64,000 bases of DNA from an uncultured Alphaproteobacteria bacterium (lineage in GTDB: Bacteria; Pseudomonadota; Alphaproteobacteria; Micropepsales; Micropepsaceae): the NCBI GenBank assembly GCA_937865685.1, contig CALMGU010000077.1, positions 1-64,000 of the forward strand, given 5' to 3'. Below the pieces are notes generated by a model. That model made no database searches. It was not told where the DNA came from and saw only the letters and a program-made list of their open reading frames with translations. This document shows, piece after piece, positions 24,534 to 33,513 of the stretch. The position numbers and the translations under genes were made by a program. Positions within the stretch are counted from its first letter, which is position 1; every line of letters starts with the position of its first letter.

Positions 24534-25007
24534 ATGCTGTTACGGATATCCGCGCTTGCGGGCGCGGCACTGATGGGGCTTGGCGTGGGCGCGGTTCATG
24601 CCGAACCATTGACGGCCCTGGACTATATTCAGATCGAGCAGCTTTATGCTCGTTACGCCCATTATCTCGACACCGCGGATGGAGCGAAGTTCGCGGGCCT
24701 GTTCACCCCGGACGGCGTCTTCATCACCAACAAGCCGGGTTACGGCAACATCAAGGGACGCAAGGCGTTGGCGGATTTCGCCGCCAAGGCGGGCGCGCCG
24801 CCGCCGATCGTGCGGGCGGCACATTCCACCACCACGGTGATGATCGATCCGGCGCCGGGCGGCGCCACCGGCTCGGCCTATCTGATGGCGGGCACGGGCG
24901 CGGACCAGGGCTATGTCTATAGCGACACCTTCGTGAAGACGGCGGAAGGCTGGCGCTTCAAGACGCGGGAAGTGCGCCAAAACACGCCGGAGAATCCTAG
25001 TAAGTGA
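24534..25007 (+). CDS. Exported SnoaL-like (NTF2 fold) protein
   Basis: 157 residues, ATG at 24534 after AAGGAAATAGAACA. Leader MLLRISALAGAALMGLGVGAVHA is followed by LTALDYIQIEQLYARYAHYLDTADG and FAGLFTPDGVFI, a SnoaL_4-type start in which the Tyr and Asp line the pocket. The last strands (YSDTFVKTAEGWRFKTREVR) match the family. It is 19 bases from the DUF899 gene and may form an operon with it. Its stop overlaps the convergent dadA gene by 11 bases. Confidence 0.8.
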   Translation: MLLRISALAGAALMGLGVGAVHAEPLTALDYIQIEQLYARYAHYLDTADGAKFAGLFTPDGVFITNKPGYGNIKGRKALADFAAKAGAPPPIVRAAHSTTTVMIDPAPGGATGSAYLMAGTGADQGYVYSDTFVKTAEGWRFKTREVRQNTPENPSK

Positions 25008-26235
25008 TCTCTGGCGCCTTGCCGCTGATCAGGTCGCTGAGGAGGCGGCCCGATCCGGCCGCCATGGTCCAGCCCAGGGTGCCGTGGCCGGTGTTGAACC
25101 AGAGATTGGCGATCCTGCTTTTGCCGATCACGGGCGGGCCGTCCGGCGTCATGGGGCGAAGGCCGGTCCAGAAACTGGCCTTGTTCACATCGCCCGCATG
25201 GGGGAAGAGGTCGGTGACCACATGGTTCAAAGTGTGGCGGCGGGATTCGCGCAGTTTGAGGTTATAGCCGGTGAGTTCGGCGGTGCCGCCCACCCGCACC
25301 CGGTTGCCCAGGCGCGTGACGGCGACCTTGAATGTCTCATCCATCACGGTGGATTGCGGCGCGCCGCCTTCGTCCGAGATCGGCAGGGTGAGGGAATAGC
25401 CTTTCACGGGATAGACCGGCAGCGACAAGCCCAGCTGCCGTGCCAGAAGCGGCGAATAGCTGCCCATCGCCATCACGAAAGCATCGCCCGCGATCCGCGT
25501 GGCGCCAGTGGGTCCGGTGACCCGCACGGCGGCGATGCCGGATGCGCCCTGTTCCAAACCGTTGATGGTATGGCCGAAGAGAAACTCCACCCCCCGCTGG
25601 CGCGCCAGGGTCGCCAGCGCCTTGGTGAACATGAAACAGTCGCCGGTTTCGTCGCCCACCAGGCGCAGGCCGCCCACGATCTTTTCGCGCACATGCGCCA
25701 GCGCCGGTTCGGCGGCGATGCATCCGGCCCGGTCGAGCAATTCGTAGCCGACGTTGAAACGCTTCAAGACGGCGATGTCGGCTTCGGTGCCGTCGAGCTG
25801 CTTTTGCGTGCGGAAAAGCTGCAAGGTGCCTTTCATCCGCTGGTCATATTGAATGCCCGTGTCGGCGCGCAACTGCTCCAGACAGTCCCGGCTATATTGC
25901 GCCAGGGCCAGCATGCGCGCCTTGTTGCGTTCATAGCGCGCGGCGGTACAGTTGCGCAGCAAGGCCAGACCCCACAGGATCATGGCCGGATCGGGCCGGG
26001 GACGGATCACCAATGGCCGAAAATGCATGAACAGCCATTTGATTGCCTTGATCGGAAGACCCGGCGCCGCCCAGGGCGCCGAATAGCCGGGCGAGATTTC
26101 CCCGGCATTGGCGAAGCTGGTTTCCAGGCCCACGCCCGGCTGCCGTTCGATGACCGTGACCTGATGACCGGCGCCTGCCAGATAATAAGCGGTCGAAACG
26201 CCGATCACGCCGCCGCCCAGAATAACGATTTTCAC
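24997..26235 (-). CDS. dadA: D-amino acid dehydrogenase, small subunit type
   Basis: 412 residues if started at the GTG at 26235 (VKIVILGGGVIGVSTAYYLA), with GGGGA before it; the much longer frame upstream is false. The FAD-binding GxGxxG is at the very start, then QPGVGLETSFANAGEISPGY, SAPWAAPG, and near the end GLRPMTPDGPPVIG and NTGHGTLGWTMAAGSGRLLSDL. These are diagnostic for DadA, the membrane-associated flavoenzyme that turns D-amino acids into keto acids and feeds the quinone pool. Length is a few residues short of E. coli DadA. No alanine racemase is adjacent, unlike the usual dadAX pair. Confidence 0.9.
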   Translation of the reverse strand: MKIVILGGGVIGVSTAYYLAGAGHQVTVIERQPGVGLETSFANAGEISPGYSAPWAAPGLPIKAIKWLFMHFRPLVIRPRPDPAMILWGLALLRNCTAARYERNKARMLALAQYSRDCLEQLRADTGIQYDQRMKGTLQLFRTQKQLDGTEADIAVLKRFNVGYELLDRAGCIAAEPALAHVREKIVGGLRLVGDETGDCFMFTKALATLARQRGVEFLFGHTINGLEQGASGIAAVRVTGPTGATRIAGDAFVMAMGSYSPLLARQLGLSLPVYPVKGYSLTLPISDEGGAPQSTVMDETFKVAVTRLGNRVRVGGTAELTGYNLKLRESRRHTLNHVVTDLFPHAGDVNKASFWTGLRPMTPDGPPVIGKSRIANLWFNTGHGTLGWTMAAGSGRLLSDLISGKAPEITY

Positions 26236-26300
26236 CGGTTCCCCATGCCCTGTTGCTGTGCCGGAGGTTAGCACAAAGCCATGCGGGTTGGCAGTTTTGC

Positions 26301-27785
26301 TCAGCGATCCGCGCGGATGGTGGTATGCAGAAAATTGGACTGTGCCGGAAATGCCGCAATCGCCCGTGCCAGGGCGACAGCGACCGCTGCGGCGCGTGCG
26401 GGCGGGTCGCGATCGAATACCAGATTGGTCTGATCGGTGAGAATCTTGGGCAACCTTGCGACCATAAACCGCTGTTTGGGATATTCGCGGGCGAGATTTT
26501 CGAACAGATTTTCCTGCGCGGCTTTTGCTGCGGCGTAATGCGCGAAGTCCCTTGGCGTGTCGGCGACATAGACCGACGAGATCAAAACCGCCATCGCGCC
26601 GTCCGGAGCATTCTTCAGAAAAGCCGAGACCAGCCCGACGGTAGGTGCCAGCGAGCGGGCAATGAAGCGGTTGAAACTCTCTACGCCCAGATCGGAGAAC
26701 TTCTTCGCTTCGATGGGCGGCGAGGCGTTGCAGATGCAGACATCGATGGAGCCGAAATCTGCCGCGGCGTTGCGCATGATGGAATCTGCCGTGGCGACGT
26801 CGCCCACATCGCCGCGATAGGTCCTGAAGGGATAACCTTCCAGTTCGCGCGCCAAACGCTGGGCATCGTCGGCGGAGGCACGACAATTGGCGCCTGTCTT
26901 TCCGCCTTGGAGAAGAATGGCTTTGGTGATCGCCTCGCCGAAACCACGCGTGCCCCCTGAGATCATGACGCTCCGGTCCTTGAACAGGCCGGGCGTCAGC
27001 ACATGGCCGCGGATTTCGTCCAGTTCCGTATTGACCGGAAGCGGGCGCGCGAACGCGCCGATCTGGAAGGACGCCGTTTCCGAGAGATGGCCGGTGATGA
27101 TGACGCGATTGAAGCGGTCGTCGAATTGAATTTCGTCTATGCGGCTGCCAGCCGGGAAGTTCGTGCCGGCATCGAAATTGAAGGTCAGTTCGGAATAAAG
27201 CGCCTGGCGTCCCGGCACTTGCATGCCCACGAAATAGCTGGACCAAAGCAGGAACAGGACCTGTGCATGCGGAATCTGCCCATCTGCAAGACCAACCAGC
27301 GAAAGCAGATGATCGATGGCCGCCGGATCGGCGCCGAAATCGATCGGGCCAGCGAAGCCGGCATAGGCACCGCCGGGCGCATCCGTTCGCGCTTCGGTGA
27401 GCGGCACGAATGCAGAAGCGCCATGCGGTTGTGCGGATTCGCGCGCGTCCCGCCATTCGGCCGAGAGGCTGATGCTGACATGGATGGTGGTGCCGCTGGC
27501 GATCCTGATTTTGGCGTCGTTGCCTTTTTCCGAAAAAGTCACGGCATAAGCTGTGTTGTAGAGCAGCGGCCGCTCGAACCGCACGCGAAACTGACGCAGA
27601 GTGACGTTGCGCCCGGCCGCCCACCCGCCCAGCGCGGCAAGGACGCCGCAGATGCCATAATTGATAGGCTGGCCGAACTGCGTGCGGGTGGCATAGGCCG
27701 CATCCAAATGCAGGGGATTGCGGTCATGCGAGGCGTCGCGGAACGCGTCGCGTATCGCCGCGTCGAAATTCAAGTCGAATGTCAC
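26301..27785 (-). CDS. Fusion of (double) hotdog MaoC-like dehydratase and short-chain dehydrogenase
   Basis: 494 residues. Residues 1-110 are a MaoC-like hotdog: FRDASHDRNPLHLDAAYATR, with the Asp and His of the hydratase-2 motif, and FGQPINYGICGV. Residues about 150-250 look like a second hotdog (SRIDEIQFDDRFNRVIITGH). From 270 an SDR follows: SVMISGGTRGFGEAITKA, DVCICNASPP, SSVYV and catalytic Y416-A-A-A-K420. A dehydratase joined to a ketoreductase suggests successive steps on an acyl-CoA or acyl-ACP, like eukaryotic MFE-2 in reverse order. The GC content is somewhat lower than the neighbours. Partners for fatty-acid or polyketide work are absent nearby. Confidence 0.8.
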   Translation of the reverse strand: MTFDLNFDAAIRDAFRDASHDRNPLHLDAAYATRTQFGQPINYGICGVLAALGGWAAGRNVTLRQFRVRFERPLLYNTAYAVTFSEKGNDAKIRIASGTTIHVSISLSAEWRDARESAQPHGASAFVPLTEARTDAPGGAYAGFAGPIDFGADPAAIDHLLSLVGLADGQIPHAQVLFLLWSSYFVGMQVPGRQALYSELTFNFDAGTNFPAGSRIDEIQFDDRFNRVIITGHLSETASFQIGAFARPLPVNTELDEIRGHVLTPGLFKDRSVMISGGTRGFGEAITKAILLQGGKTGANCRASADDAQRLARELEGYPFRTYRGDVGDVATADSIMRNAAADFGSIDVCICNASPPIEAKKFSDLGVESFNRFIARSLAPTVGLVSAFLKNAPDGAMAVLISSVYVADTPRDFAHYAAAKAAQENLFENLAREYPKQRFMVARLPKILTDQTNLVFDRDPPARAAAVAVALARAIAAFPAQSNFLHTTIRADR

Positions 27786-27793
27786 GCCCGTGC

Positions 27794-29038
27794 CTATTTC
27801 ACGCTGGGATACACGTCTTTGATCAATACCTCGCGCAGCTGCATGCGCAGGTCGGTCTTGGGATCGGGTTCGGTGTTGGACTGGGCGTGTGACGCATCGC
27901 TGGGCGGGGCGCCGGTGTCGGTGGTGTTGGACATCACGATGCTGCCGGCATGGCTGTCGGGCGCCACCATCAGTTCGGCGGTGAAGCCGCCCTGGTCGCC
28001 GTCATGATAGACATATTTATGTCCCCCCACATCCAGGGTGAAGAAGCCCAACCCCATCATCGGCACCGCGCCGCCGGGGCCGCCGGTATAGGCGGTGACG
28101 GCTTCGCCGGGCGTGCCGGTGGGGACGATGCCTTTCCAGGCTTCCTCCAGCGAACTGCGCTTCAGCACCACATCGTATAGGGCGTTCTTGGGATCGCCGA
28201 TCAGGAAGCGCAGATATTTGCGCATGTCGGAGAGGGGCGCCTTCAGCCCGCTATTGGAGACGGTGATGCCGCTGTCGAAATTGAAAGGCTGCTTGGTGAG
28301 CTTGGTGCCTTCGCGCAGATAGGAATCCGCGACATGGGATTGCAGGTAATAAGGCGCGACATCGAAATAGCTTTGGGTCATGCCCAAGGGCATCAGGATA
28401 TTCTTGGTGACATAGACTTCGAAATCGTCACCCGTCAGCCGTTCGATGATCTGGCCCAGAAAGACATAGCCGACATTGGAATAGCTCCAGCGCGAGCCGG
28501 GCTTGAAGGCGATGTTGGTGAAAGGCAGCATCGAATTGATCTGGGCCCAATGGGTGGGCTCGAATGGCACCCAGGAGCAGTCGGGCGTGGAATCGCATTC
28601 CCAGGGCCAGGTGGGGTTGCGGAAGCCTGCGCTGTGCGAGAGCAGGTGCCGGATGGTGATGCCTTCGATGGGGCCGAAAGCGTCATGCACTTGGGCGAGC
28701 TCGGGAATGTATTTCACTGCCGGATCGTCCAGGGACAATTTTCCCCGGTCGCGCAGTTGCAGGATGGCGATGGCGGTCATGGTCTTGGTGATCGAGGCCC
28801 AATTATAGGCGGTCGCCGCGTCGGTTTTCTGATGCAGTTCGCCCCTTGCGTCGCCATAGAAGAATTCGGTGGGCTTGTCGGCGCCATGCTCGAAACCGAA
28901 AGCGCCGCCCACGATGCCATGGCGGGAGAGAGTGGCGTCGAAACTCTTGTGGAAATCGTCCAGCGGCGCGGCGGCGGCCGGTGCGGCGACGGCGATAAGT
29001 GCGGCGAGGCCCAGGCCTGCGGCATATGAAATCTTCAT
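27794..29038 (-). CDS. Exported class C beta-lactamase-like serine hydrolase
   Basis: 414 residues from ATG at 29038, where a Sec leader begins (MKISYAAGLGLAALIAVAAP). SxxK nucleophile ASITKTMTAIAIL (S82, K85), the YxN motif in GSRWSYSNVGYVFLGQIIER, and HDGDQGGF in place of KTG. LLSHSAGFRNPTWPWECDST is the usual loop after the second helix. Members are esterases, D-amino peptidases or penicillin-binding relatives rather than true beta-lactamases in most cases. It stops eight bases from the fusion gene start, so both may be in one minus-strand operon. Confidence 0.87.
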   Translation of the reverse strand: MKISYAAGLGLAALIAVAAPAAAAPLDDFHKSFDATLSRHGIVGGAFGFEHGADKPTEFFYGDARGELHQKTDAATAYNWASITKTMTAIAILQLRDRGKLSLDDPAVKYIPELAQVHDAFGPIEGITIRHLLSHSAGFRNPTWPWECDSTPDCSWVPFEPTHWAQINSMLPFTNIAFKPGSRWSYSNVGYVFLGQIIERLTGDDFEVYVTKNILMPLGMTQSYFDVAPYYLQSHVADSYLREGTKLTKQPFNFDSGITVSNSGLKAPLSDMRKYLRFLIGDPKNALYDVVLKRSSLEEAWKGIVPTGTPGEAVTAYTGGPGGAVPMMGLGFFTLDVGGHKYVYHDGDQGGFTAELMVAPDSHAGSIVMSNTTDTGAPPSDASHAQSNTEPDPKTDLRMQLREVLIKDVYPSVK

Positions 29039-29192
29039 GACGATCCCCCTGTTGGGGTGACGGTAAGGCGGGGCTCGTCCAATGCCAAGGGCCACGGAAC
29101 CCAACGTCCTGTGCCGTAAAAAATTCGTTTTCGGGGTGTCGGATCGGGATCTGTTCCCACGTCCTTGGGGCAGGAACCAACTGGAGACGATC

Positions 29193-29603
29193 ATGACAGA
29201 TCAACCGAAGCTTCCGCCGGTCAAGGGCGGTTTGACGGCCTATCTGACGGTGGATGGGGCGGTGAAGGCGGCGGAATTCTACAAAAAGGCTTTCGCGGCC
29301 GAATTGGCGATGATGCAGCCGCCGGACGAGAAGGGCCGCACCATGCATGTGCACTTATATATAAACGGCAGCTCCCTGATGCTGAGCGACGCCTATCCGG
29401 ACCAAGGCCATCCCTGGAAGGAGCCGCAGGGCTTCAACCTCACCTTGACGGTGGGCGACACCGATCAATGGTTCGACCGCGCCATCGCGGCGGGCTGCAC
29501 CGCGATCATGCCGCCCCAGGACATGTTCTGGGGCGACCGCTACGGCCAGCTGCGCGATCCTTTCGGCGTGATGTGGGCCATCAACGGGCCCGTGAAAAAA
29601 TAG
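29193..29603 (+). CDS. PhnB/YjdN-like VOC protein
   Basis: 136 residues, ATG at 29193 after CTGGAGACGATC. VOC fold of the PhnB type: GLTAYLTVDGAVKAAEFYKKAF, MHVHLYINGSSLMLSDAYPD, FNLTLTVGDTDQWFDRAIAAG and a C-terminal WGDRYGQLRDPFGVMWAI. The last block is the family hallmark. Such cytosolic proteins are often metal-binding dimers of unknown substrate. The overlapping upstream frame is not used because the ribosome site fits only this start. Confidence 0.88.
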   Translation: MTDQPKLPPVKGGLTAYLTVDGAVKAAEFYKKAFAAELAMMQPPDEKGRTMHVHLYINGSSLMLSDAYPDQGHPWKEPQGFNLTLTVGDTDQWFDRAIAAGCTAIMPPQDMFWGDRYGQLRDPFGVMWAINGPVKK

Positions 29604-29623
29604 GCCAAGACGCTTTGATTGGC

Positions 29624-29653
29624 GAAAGGCGGCAGCACGGGTTGCCGCCTTTC
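29624..29653. terminator. Intrinsic terminator-like hairpin
   Basis: GAAAGGCGGCA (29624-29634) pairs perfectly with TGCCGCCTTTC (29643-29653), loop of eight bases, 20 bases after the VOC gene stop. Confidence 0.7.
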
Positions 29654-29703
29654 ATGTCCGCGCCGGTCCGGTCTATGCTGGGCCAGGTCCAGCGGGGAAC
29701 GCC

Positions 29704-30405
29704 ATGAACAATCTGATCGCCGCCACGGCGGTGTTTCTGGCCATCCATCTTTTCATTTCGGGCACGCGGCTGCGCGATGCGATCGTGGGGGCGATCGGCG
29801 AGAAGCCTTATATGGGCCTCTTCTCGCTTCTTTCGTTGGGCGTGATCGTCTGGATGGCGATGGCGTTCAACCAGGCGGGCGCGATGCCGGGCAGCGCGGC
29901 CGATCCCTATCTTTACGATCTGGGCGCCGGCGCGCGCCATGCGGCGCCGTTGATCGTGGCCATCGCCTTTCTGCTTGGGGTGCCGGGCCTCCTTACGCCC
30001 AATCCCACCGCGGTCAACCGCGAAGGGCTGGCAGGCAAGGCGGGCGTGGTCAAAGGCGTGCTGCGGATCACGCGCCATCCCTTCCTGTGGGGTGTGGCGC
30101 TGTGGTCGGCGGATCATCTCACCACCAATGGCGATCAGGCGGGCGTGATCTTCTTTGGCGGCTTTCTGGTTCTGGCGCTGTTCGGCACCCTGTCCATCGA
30201 CGCCAAGCGCAAGCGCAAATTGGGCTCCGCCTGGGACGCGTTCGCCGCCGAGACCTCGAATGTGCCGTTCGCCGCGATCCTGTCGGGCCGCAACCGTTTC
30301 AGCGCCAAGGAATATTTCGACTGGCGCTTTGCCGTGGCATTTCTGTTGTTCGCGGGGCTTCTGTTCGCGCATGTCCATATTTTCGGCGTGTCGCCTTTCG
30401 GCTGA
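29704..30405 (+). CDS. NnrU family membrane protein
   Basis: 233 residues with five or six membrane helices. The signature VLRITRHPFLWGVALWSADH followed by NGDQAGVIFFGGFLVLALFG is that of NnrU/isoprenylcysteine-methyltransferase-like membrane proteins. NnrU is linked to denitrification in some proteobacteria, but homologues occur widely without it and no nitrogen-oxide genes are seen here. It converges on the HpnL-like gene with a three-base gap. Confidence 0.85.
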   Translation: MNNLIAATAVFLAIHLFISGTRLRDAIVGAIGEKPYMGLFSLLSLGVIVWMAMAFNQAGAMPGSAADPYLYDLGAGARHAAPLIVAIAFLLGVPGLLTPNPTAVNREGLAGKAGVVKGVLRITRHPFLWGVALWSADHLTTNGDQAGVIFFGGFLVLALFGTLSIDAKRKRKLGSAWDAFAAETSNVPFAAILSGRNRFSAKEYFDWRFAVAFLLFAGLLFAHVHIFGVSPFG

Positions 30406-30408
30406 GCG

Positions 30409-31374
30409 TCAGGTTTTCGTGGCGCGGCGGGCCTCGATGAGTTGCCACGCCAGAAGTACGGGCAGGGCCACCACCAGATCGCGGGCGCGGCGCAGGAGTG
30501 AGACCGCGATGCCGATTTCCGGCGTCAGGCCGAACACGGGCGCCAGCACGGCATAGCCTGCCTCCTGGATGCCGACGGCGGCGGGAACGAAGACTGTGGC
30601 GCTGCGCAGGCCTTCGACCAAAGCCTGAATCGCGATGGCGGTCCAAAGATCGGTGGGCAAGTCCATCGCTTGCAGCACCGCCCACAGCCACAGCCCGCTC
30701 GCCACCCAGCCCGCAAGCTGCAGCAGGATCGACAGCGCCATCCGCGCATGGCGGCGATAGATGGCGTGAATGGTGTCGCGGAAAATCTGCATCGAGTCTT
30801 TTTGCGTGGGGAACAGCCGCTCGCTCATGCGGTTTGCCCAATGGCTGCCGCCCAATTGAAACAGCGCAAACCCGATCGCGCCCAGAGAGAGGAAGATCGC
30901 CCCGCCCAGCATGGCGCCGATATAGGGCGACAGGATCTGGCTGGATTGCAGCAGGGAGAGGCTGGCGATCACGCCCAACAAGACATACAGCCCCTGGGCA
31001 AACGTCTCGGCGGTGAGATCGGCGATCACGGCGGCGGAAGCCTTGGACGCGCCCATGCCCGCCAGCACCAGCGCCCGCGCCGCGAAGGCGACGCCGCCCA
31101 ATTGGGTGATGGGCAGCACATCGGCGCTGGAATCACGCAGCTGCCGCGATGCCGCGATCGCCCACAAGGGCATGGGCGACGGCAGCAGCGGCCATATCCC
31201 CAAAGACAGCACGAATTCCGCCGCCAGCCCCGCCAGCACGATCAGGGCAAAGCCGCCGATCCCCGCCCGCCTGAAGGACGCCATCACGACGGCCAAGTCG
31301 AATTGCGACAGGACCCAGGCCAGCACGGCCAGGCCCAGAAGCAGCGGCAGAAGAAGGCGCAATCCCTGGTTCAT
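30409..31374 (-). CDS. HpnL-like / lysylphosphatidylglycerol synthase-type flippase membrane protein
   Basis: 321 residues from ATG at 31374; the longer upstream frame is rejected because it crosses the divergent leader. About eight helices. AWVLSQFDLAVVMASFRRAG at the start, then RQLRDSSADVLPITQLGGVAFAARAL, and VEGLRSATVFVPAAVGIQEAGYAVLA near the end match the UPF0104/LPG_synthase_TM family, and the first block fits HpnL of hopanoid gene clusters. These proteins probably move a lipid across the inner membrane. No other hopanoid gene is in the window. Confidence 0.8.
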   Translation of the reverse strand: MNQGLRLLLPLLLGLAVLAWVLSQFDLAVVMASFRRAGIGGFALIVLAGLAAEFVLSLGIWPLLPSPMPLWAIAASRQLRDSSADVLPITQLGGVAFAARALVLAGMGASKASAAVIADLTAETFAQGLYVLLGVIASLSLLQSSQILSPYIGAMLGGAIFLSLGAIGFALFQLGGSHWANRMSERLFPTQKDSMQIFRDTIHAIYRRHARMALSILLQLAGWVASGLWLWAVLQAMDLPTDLWTAIAIQALVEGLRSATVFVPAAVGIQEAGYAVLAPVFGLTPEIGIAVSLLRRARDLVVALPVLLAWQLIEARRATKT

Positions 31375-31507
31375 GCCGCGACCATAACGGGGCAAGGAGG
31401 ATTTTCGAGAAATTTTGTGGGAGCCTGTCGGGACCGCCCATGGCCCATCGTCCTTGGGGCAGATGGGCGGCCGGTCCGCCGCGCAACCGAGGATGAGGAA
31501 GATCGCC

Positions 31508-32170
31508 ATGAGAAAAGTGATCGTATCGACATTCATGAGCCTGGACGGGGTGATGCAGGCGCCGGGCGGGCCACAGGAAGATCCCACCAGGGGCTTCACC
31601 CTGGGCGGCTGGTCGGCCAATTACTGGGACGAAGGCATGAACGCCGCAATGGGCGGGCTGATGTCGCAACCTTTCGATCTTCTGCTCGGCCGCAAGACCT
31701 ATGAAATCTTCGCCGCGCATTGGCCCTATGCGGGCGACAATCCCATCACCAACCTGTTCAACAAGGCGACCAAATATGTCGCCTCGCGCAGCCCGCAGAC
31801 GCTGGACTGGGTGAATTCGAAGCGTATCGAAGGCGATGTGGTCGCGGGGGTCAAAGCCTTGAAGGCCGGAAACGGCCCCGACCTTCAGGTGCATGGCAGC
31901 GCCAATTTCCTGCAGAGTCTGATCGGCGCGGGCCTGGTGGACGAGCACAGTATCTGGATTTTCCCGCTCGTGCTGGGTCACGGCAAGCGCCTGTTTGAAG
32001 ACGGCGCGCCGGCGCATGCGCTGGAACTGGCGCAGACCAAGACATCGAGCACCGGCGTGATGATGAATCTCTACCGGCCCAAGGGCGCGGTGACGGTTGG
32101 GTCATTTGCCCTGGCCGAGCCGTCGGCGGCGGAACTGGCGCGGCGGGCGAAACTGGCCCGTGAAGCTTGA
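31508..32170 (+). CDS. Dihydrofolate reductase-like / RibD C-terminal domain protein
   Basis: 220 residues, ATG at 31508 with GAGGAAG upstream. MRKVIVSTFMSLDGVMQAPG, FDLLLGRKTYEIFAAHWP, TKYVASRS and LQVHGSANFLQSLIGAGLVD, ending FPLVLGHGKRLFEDG: all are marks of the RibD_C/YwjB-YyaP branch of the DHFR fold, which bind NADPH. The substrate is not known for this branch. It is the first gene of a plus-strand run with DoxX and aquaglyceroporin genes. Confidence 0.88.
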   Translation: MRKVIVSTFMSLDGVMQAPGGPQEDPTRGFTLGGWSANYWDEGMNAAMGGLMSQPFDLLLGRKTYEIFAAHWPYAGDNPITNLFNKATKYVASRSPQTLDWVNSKRIEGDVVAGVKALKAGNGPDLQVHGSANFLQSLIGAGLVDEHSIWIFPLVLGHGKRLFEDGAPAHALELAQTKTSSTGVMMNLYRPKGAVTVGSFALAEPSAAELARRAKLAREA

Positions 32171-32180
32171 GGAGGCGATG

Positions 32181-32603
32181 ATGGAAATGCGAACACAAGC
32201 GGGCTGGACGACAGTGGCCGTGCTGACCGGCCGGGTGATTTTCGCCGGTGTCTTCCTGATGGCGGTGAGCTTCAAATTCATAGGCATGGGCAGCACCGCG
32301 AGTTACATCGCCGCCGCCGGGTTTCCCATGCCGCTGTTTCTGGCCTGGTGCGCGGCAATCCTGGAGGCGGCGCTGGTGATCGCCTTTCTCAGCGGCGCCT
32401 ATTTCCGCGAAGCCTGTCTGGTCGCGGGCGCTTATGTGATCTTTCTGGGCATCGCGTTCCACGGCCCGTCCCATTGGGCCAAGAATCAGGACGAGTTCGG
32501 CTTCTTCGTTGATCACTTCACGTTCCTGGCGGGCCTGTTGTTCGCCGCCGCGCATGGTCCGGGTCCGGTTCTGTCGCTGAAAACGGCGTCCGCCCCGCGA
32601 TAG
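32181..32603 (+). CDS. DoxX family membrane protein
   Basis: 140 residues with four helices; ATG at 32181 just after GGAGG, with alternatives at 32178 and 32187. TVAVLTGRVIFAGVFLMAVS, YIAAAGFPMPLFLAWCAAIL and EAALVIAFLSGAYFREACLV match DoxX. The loop AFHGPSHWAKNQDEFGFFVD is usual for the subgroup. DoxX proteins act with quinones or in redox protection in some species. Ten bases separate it from the DHFR-like gene, so it is co-transcribed. Confidence 0.82.
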   Translation: MEMRTQAGWTTVAVLTGRVIFAGVFLMAVSFKFIGMGSTASYIAAAGFPMPLFLAWCAAILEAALVIAFLSGAYFREACLVAGAYVIFLGIAFHGPSHWAKNQDEFGFFVDHFTFLAGLLFAAAHGPGPVLSLKTASAPR

Positions 32604-32657
32604 ATAAATCCCCCCGGCCGGTTATAGTCCGGCGCCAGGATCGGCCGGGGAGGGCGC

Positions 32658-33500
32658 ATGCCAGTCTGGAAAGCGTATCTCGGAGAGCTGATCTCCGAAT
32701 GCCTGGCCATGTTCATCATCATCGTGCTGGGCTGTTCCGTCGCCGCGATGTACACGCTTTACGATCCAAGTCCGTACCAGAACGCCTATTGGGGCGTGTG
32801 CATCGCCTGGGGCATGGCGGTCACCATCGCCATCTATGTGACCGGCGCGGTGTCGGGCACTCATGCCAATCCGGCGGTGACTTTGGCGCTGGCCTTGTTT
32901 CGCGGATTCTCCTGGCGCAAGGTTTTGCCCTATGCGGCGGCGCAGGTGACGGGCGGATTTCTGGGCGCGGCGGTGGTCTATATTCTGTTCGCGCCGGTGA
33001 TCGATCATTATAATTCCGTGCATCATTTGTCGCGCGAACTGGATGGCGGCGCGGCGGGCGTGTTCTTCACCCATGCCGGGCTTGCGGTCACGCCTGTCCA
33101 TGCATTCTTCGACGAGATCATCCTCACCGGGTTTCTGGTCCTGGGCATCTTCGCCGTCACCGAGGAATTCAACACCGTCGCGCCCACCGCCAATTCCGGG
33201 GCGCTGATCATCGGGCTATTGGTGGCGACCATCGGCGCTTCGGCCGGATATCTGGAAGCCTGGGCGATCAATCCCGCCCGCGATTTCGGGCCGCGTCTGT
33301 TCGCCTGGTCCGCCGGATGGGGCAGCGCCGCCTTGCCGTCGCCGGGCAATTACTGGTGGGTGCCCATTGCCGGGCCGTTGATCGGCGGCGTGGTGGGCGG
33401 CGGGGCGTATCAAGTGCTGATCCTGCCATTCTTGCCCGCGCGCCATGCCCATCGCGCCAAGCGCAAGGCCGATGCGTTGCAAGAGCCGGTGCGGCGCTGA
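32658..33500 (+). CDS. Aquaglyceroporin (glycerol uptake facilitator type, MIP family)
   Basis: 280 residues, six helices. The first NPA box is GTHANPAVTLALALF and the second AINPARDFGPRLF; the Asp after the second NPAR is the aquaglyceroporin mark, as in GlpF, as opposed to water-only channels. Length equals that of GlpF. The C-terminus is basic and short. No glycerol kinase or regulator is adjacent, so the carried solute is open. It lies 54 bases after DoxX on the same strand. Confidence 0.86.
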   Translation: MPVWKAYLGELISECLAMFIIIVLGCSVAAMYTLYDPSPYQNAYWGVCIAWGMAVTIAIYVTGAVSGTHANPAVTLALALFRGFSWRKVLPYAAAQVTGGFLGAAVVYILFAPVIDHYNSVHHLSRELDGGAAGVFFTHAGLAVTPVHAFFDEIILTGFLVLGIFAVTEEFNTVAPTANSGALIIGLLVATIGASAGYLEAWAINPARDFGPRLFAWSAGWGSAALPSPGNYWWVPIAGPLIGGVVGGGAYQVLILPFLPARHAHRAKRKADALQEPVRR

Positions 33501-33513
33501 AAGAGGTTTTTCC

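Noticed and set aside
24997-27624. An 875-residue minus-strand frame joining dadA to upstream sequence
   Set aside because: The upstream part is the off-frame shadow of the hotdog/SDR gene; the true dadA start is the GTG at 26235 with the FAD motif directly after it.
27794-29038. True antibiotic-hydrolysing beta-lactamase
   Set aside because: The third motif is HDG and not KTG, and the sequence is of the wide esterase/D-aminopeptidase group; resistance cannot be inferred.
29704-30405. Denitrification gene cluster suggested by NnrU
   Set aside because: No nitrite, nitric oxide or nitrous oxide reductase genes are in the window.
30409-31374. Hopanoid biosynthesis cluster suggested by the HpnL-like gene
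   Set aside because: No squalene-hopene cyclase or other hpn gene is nearby.
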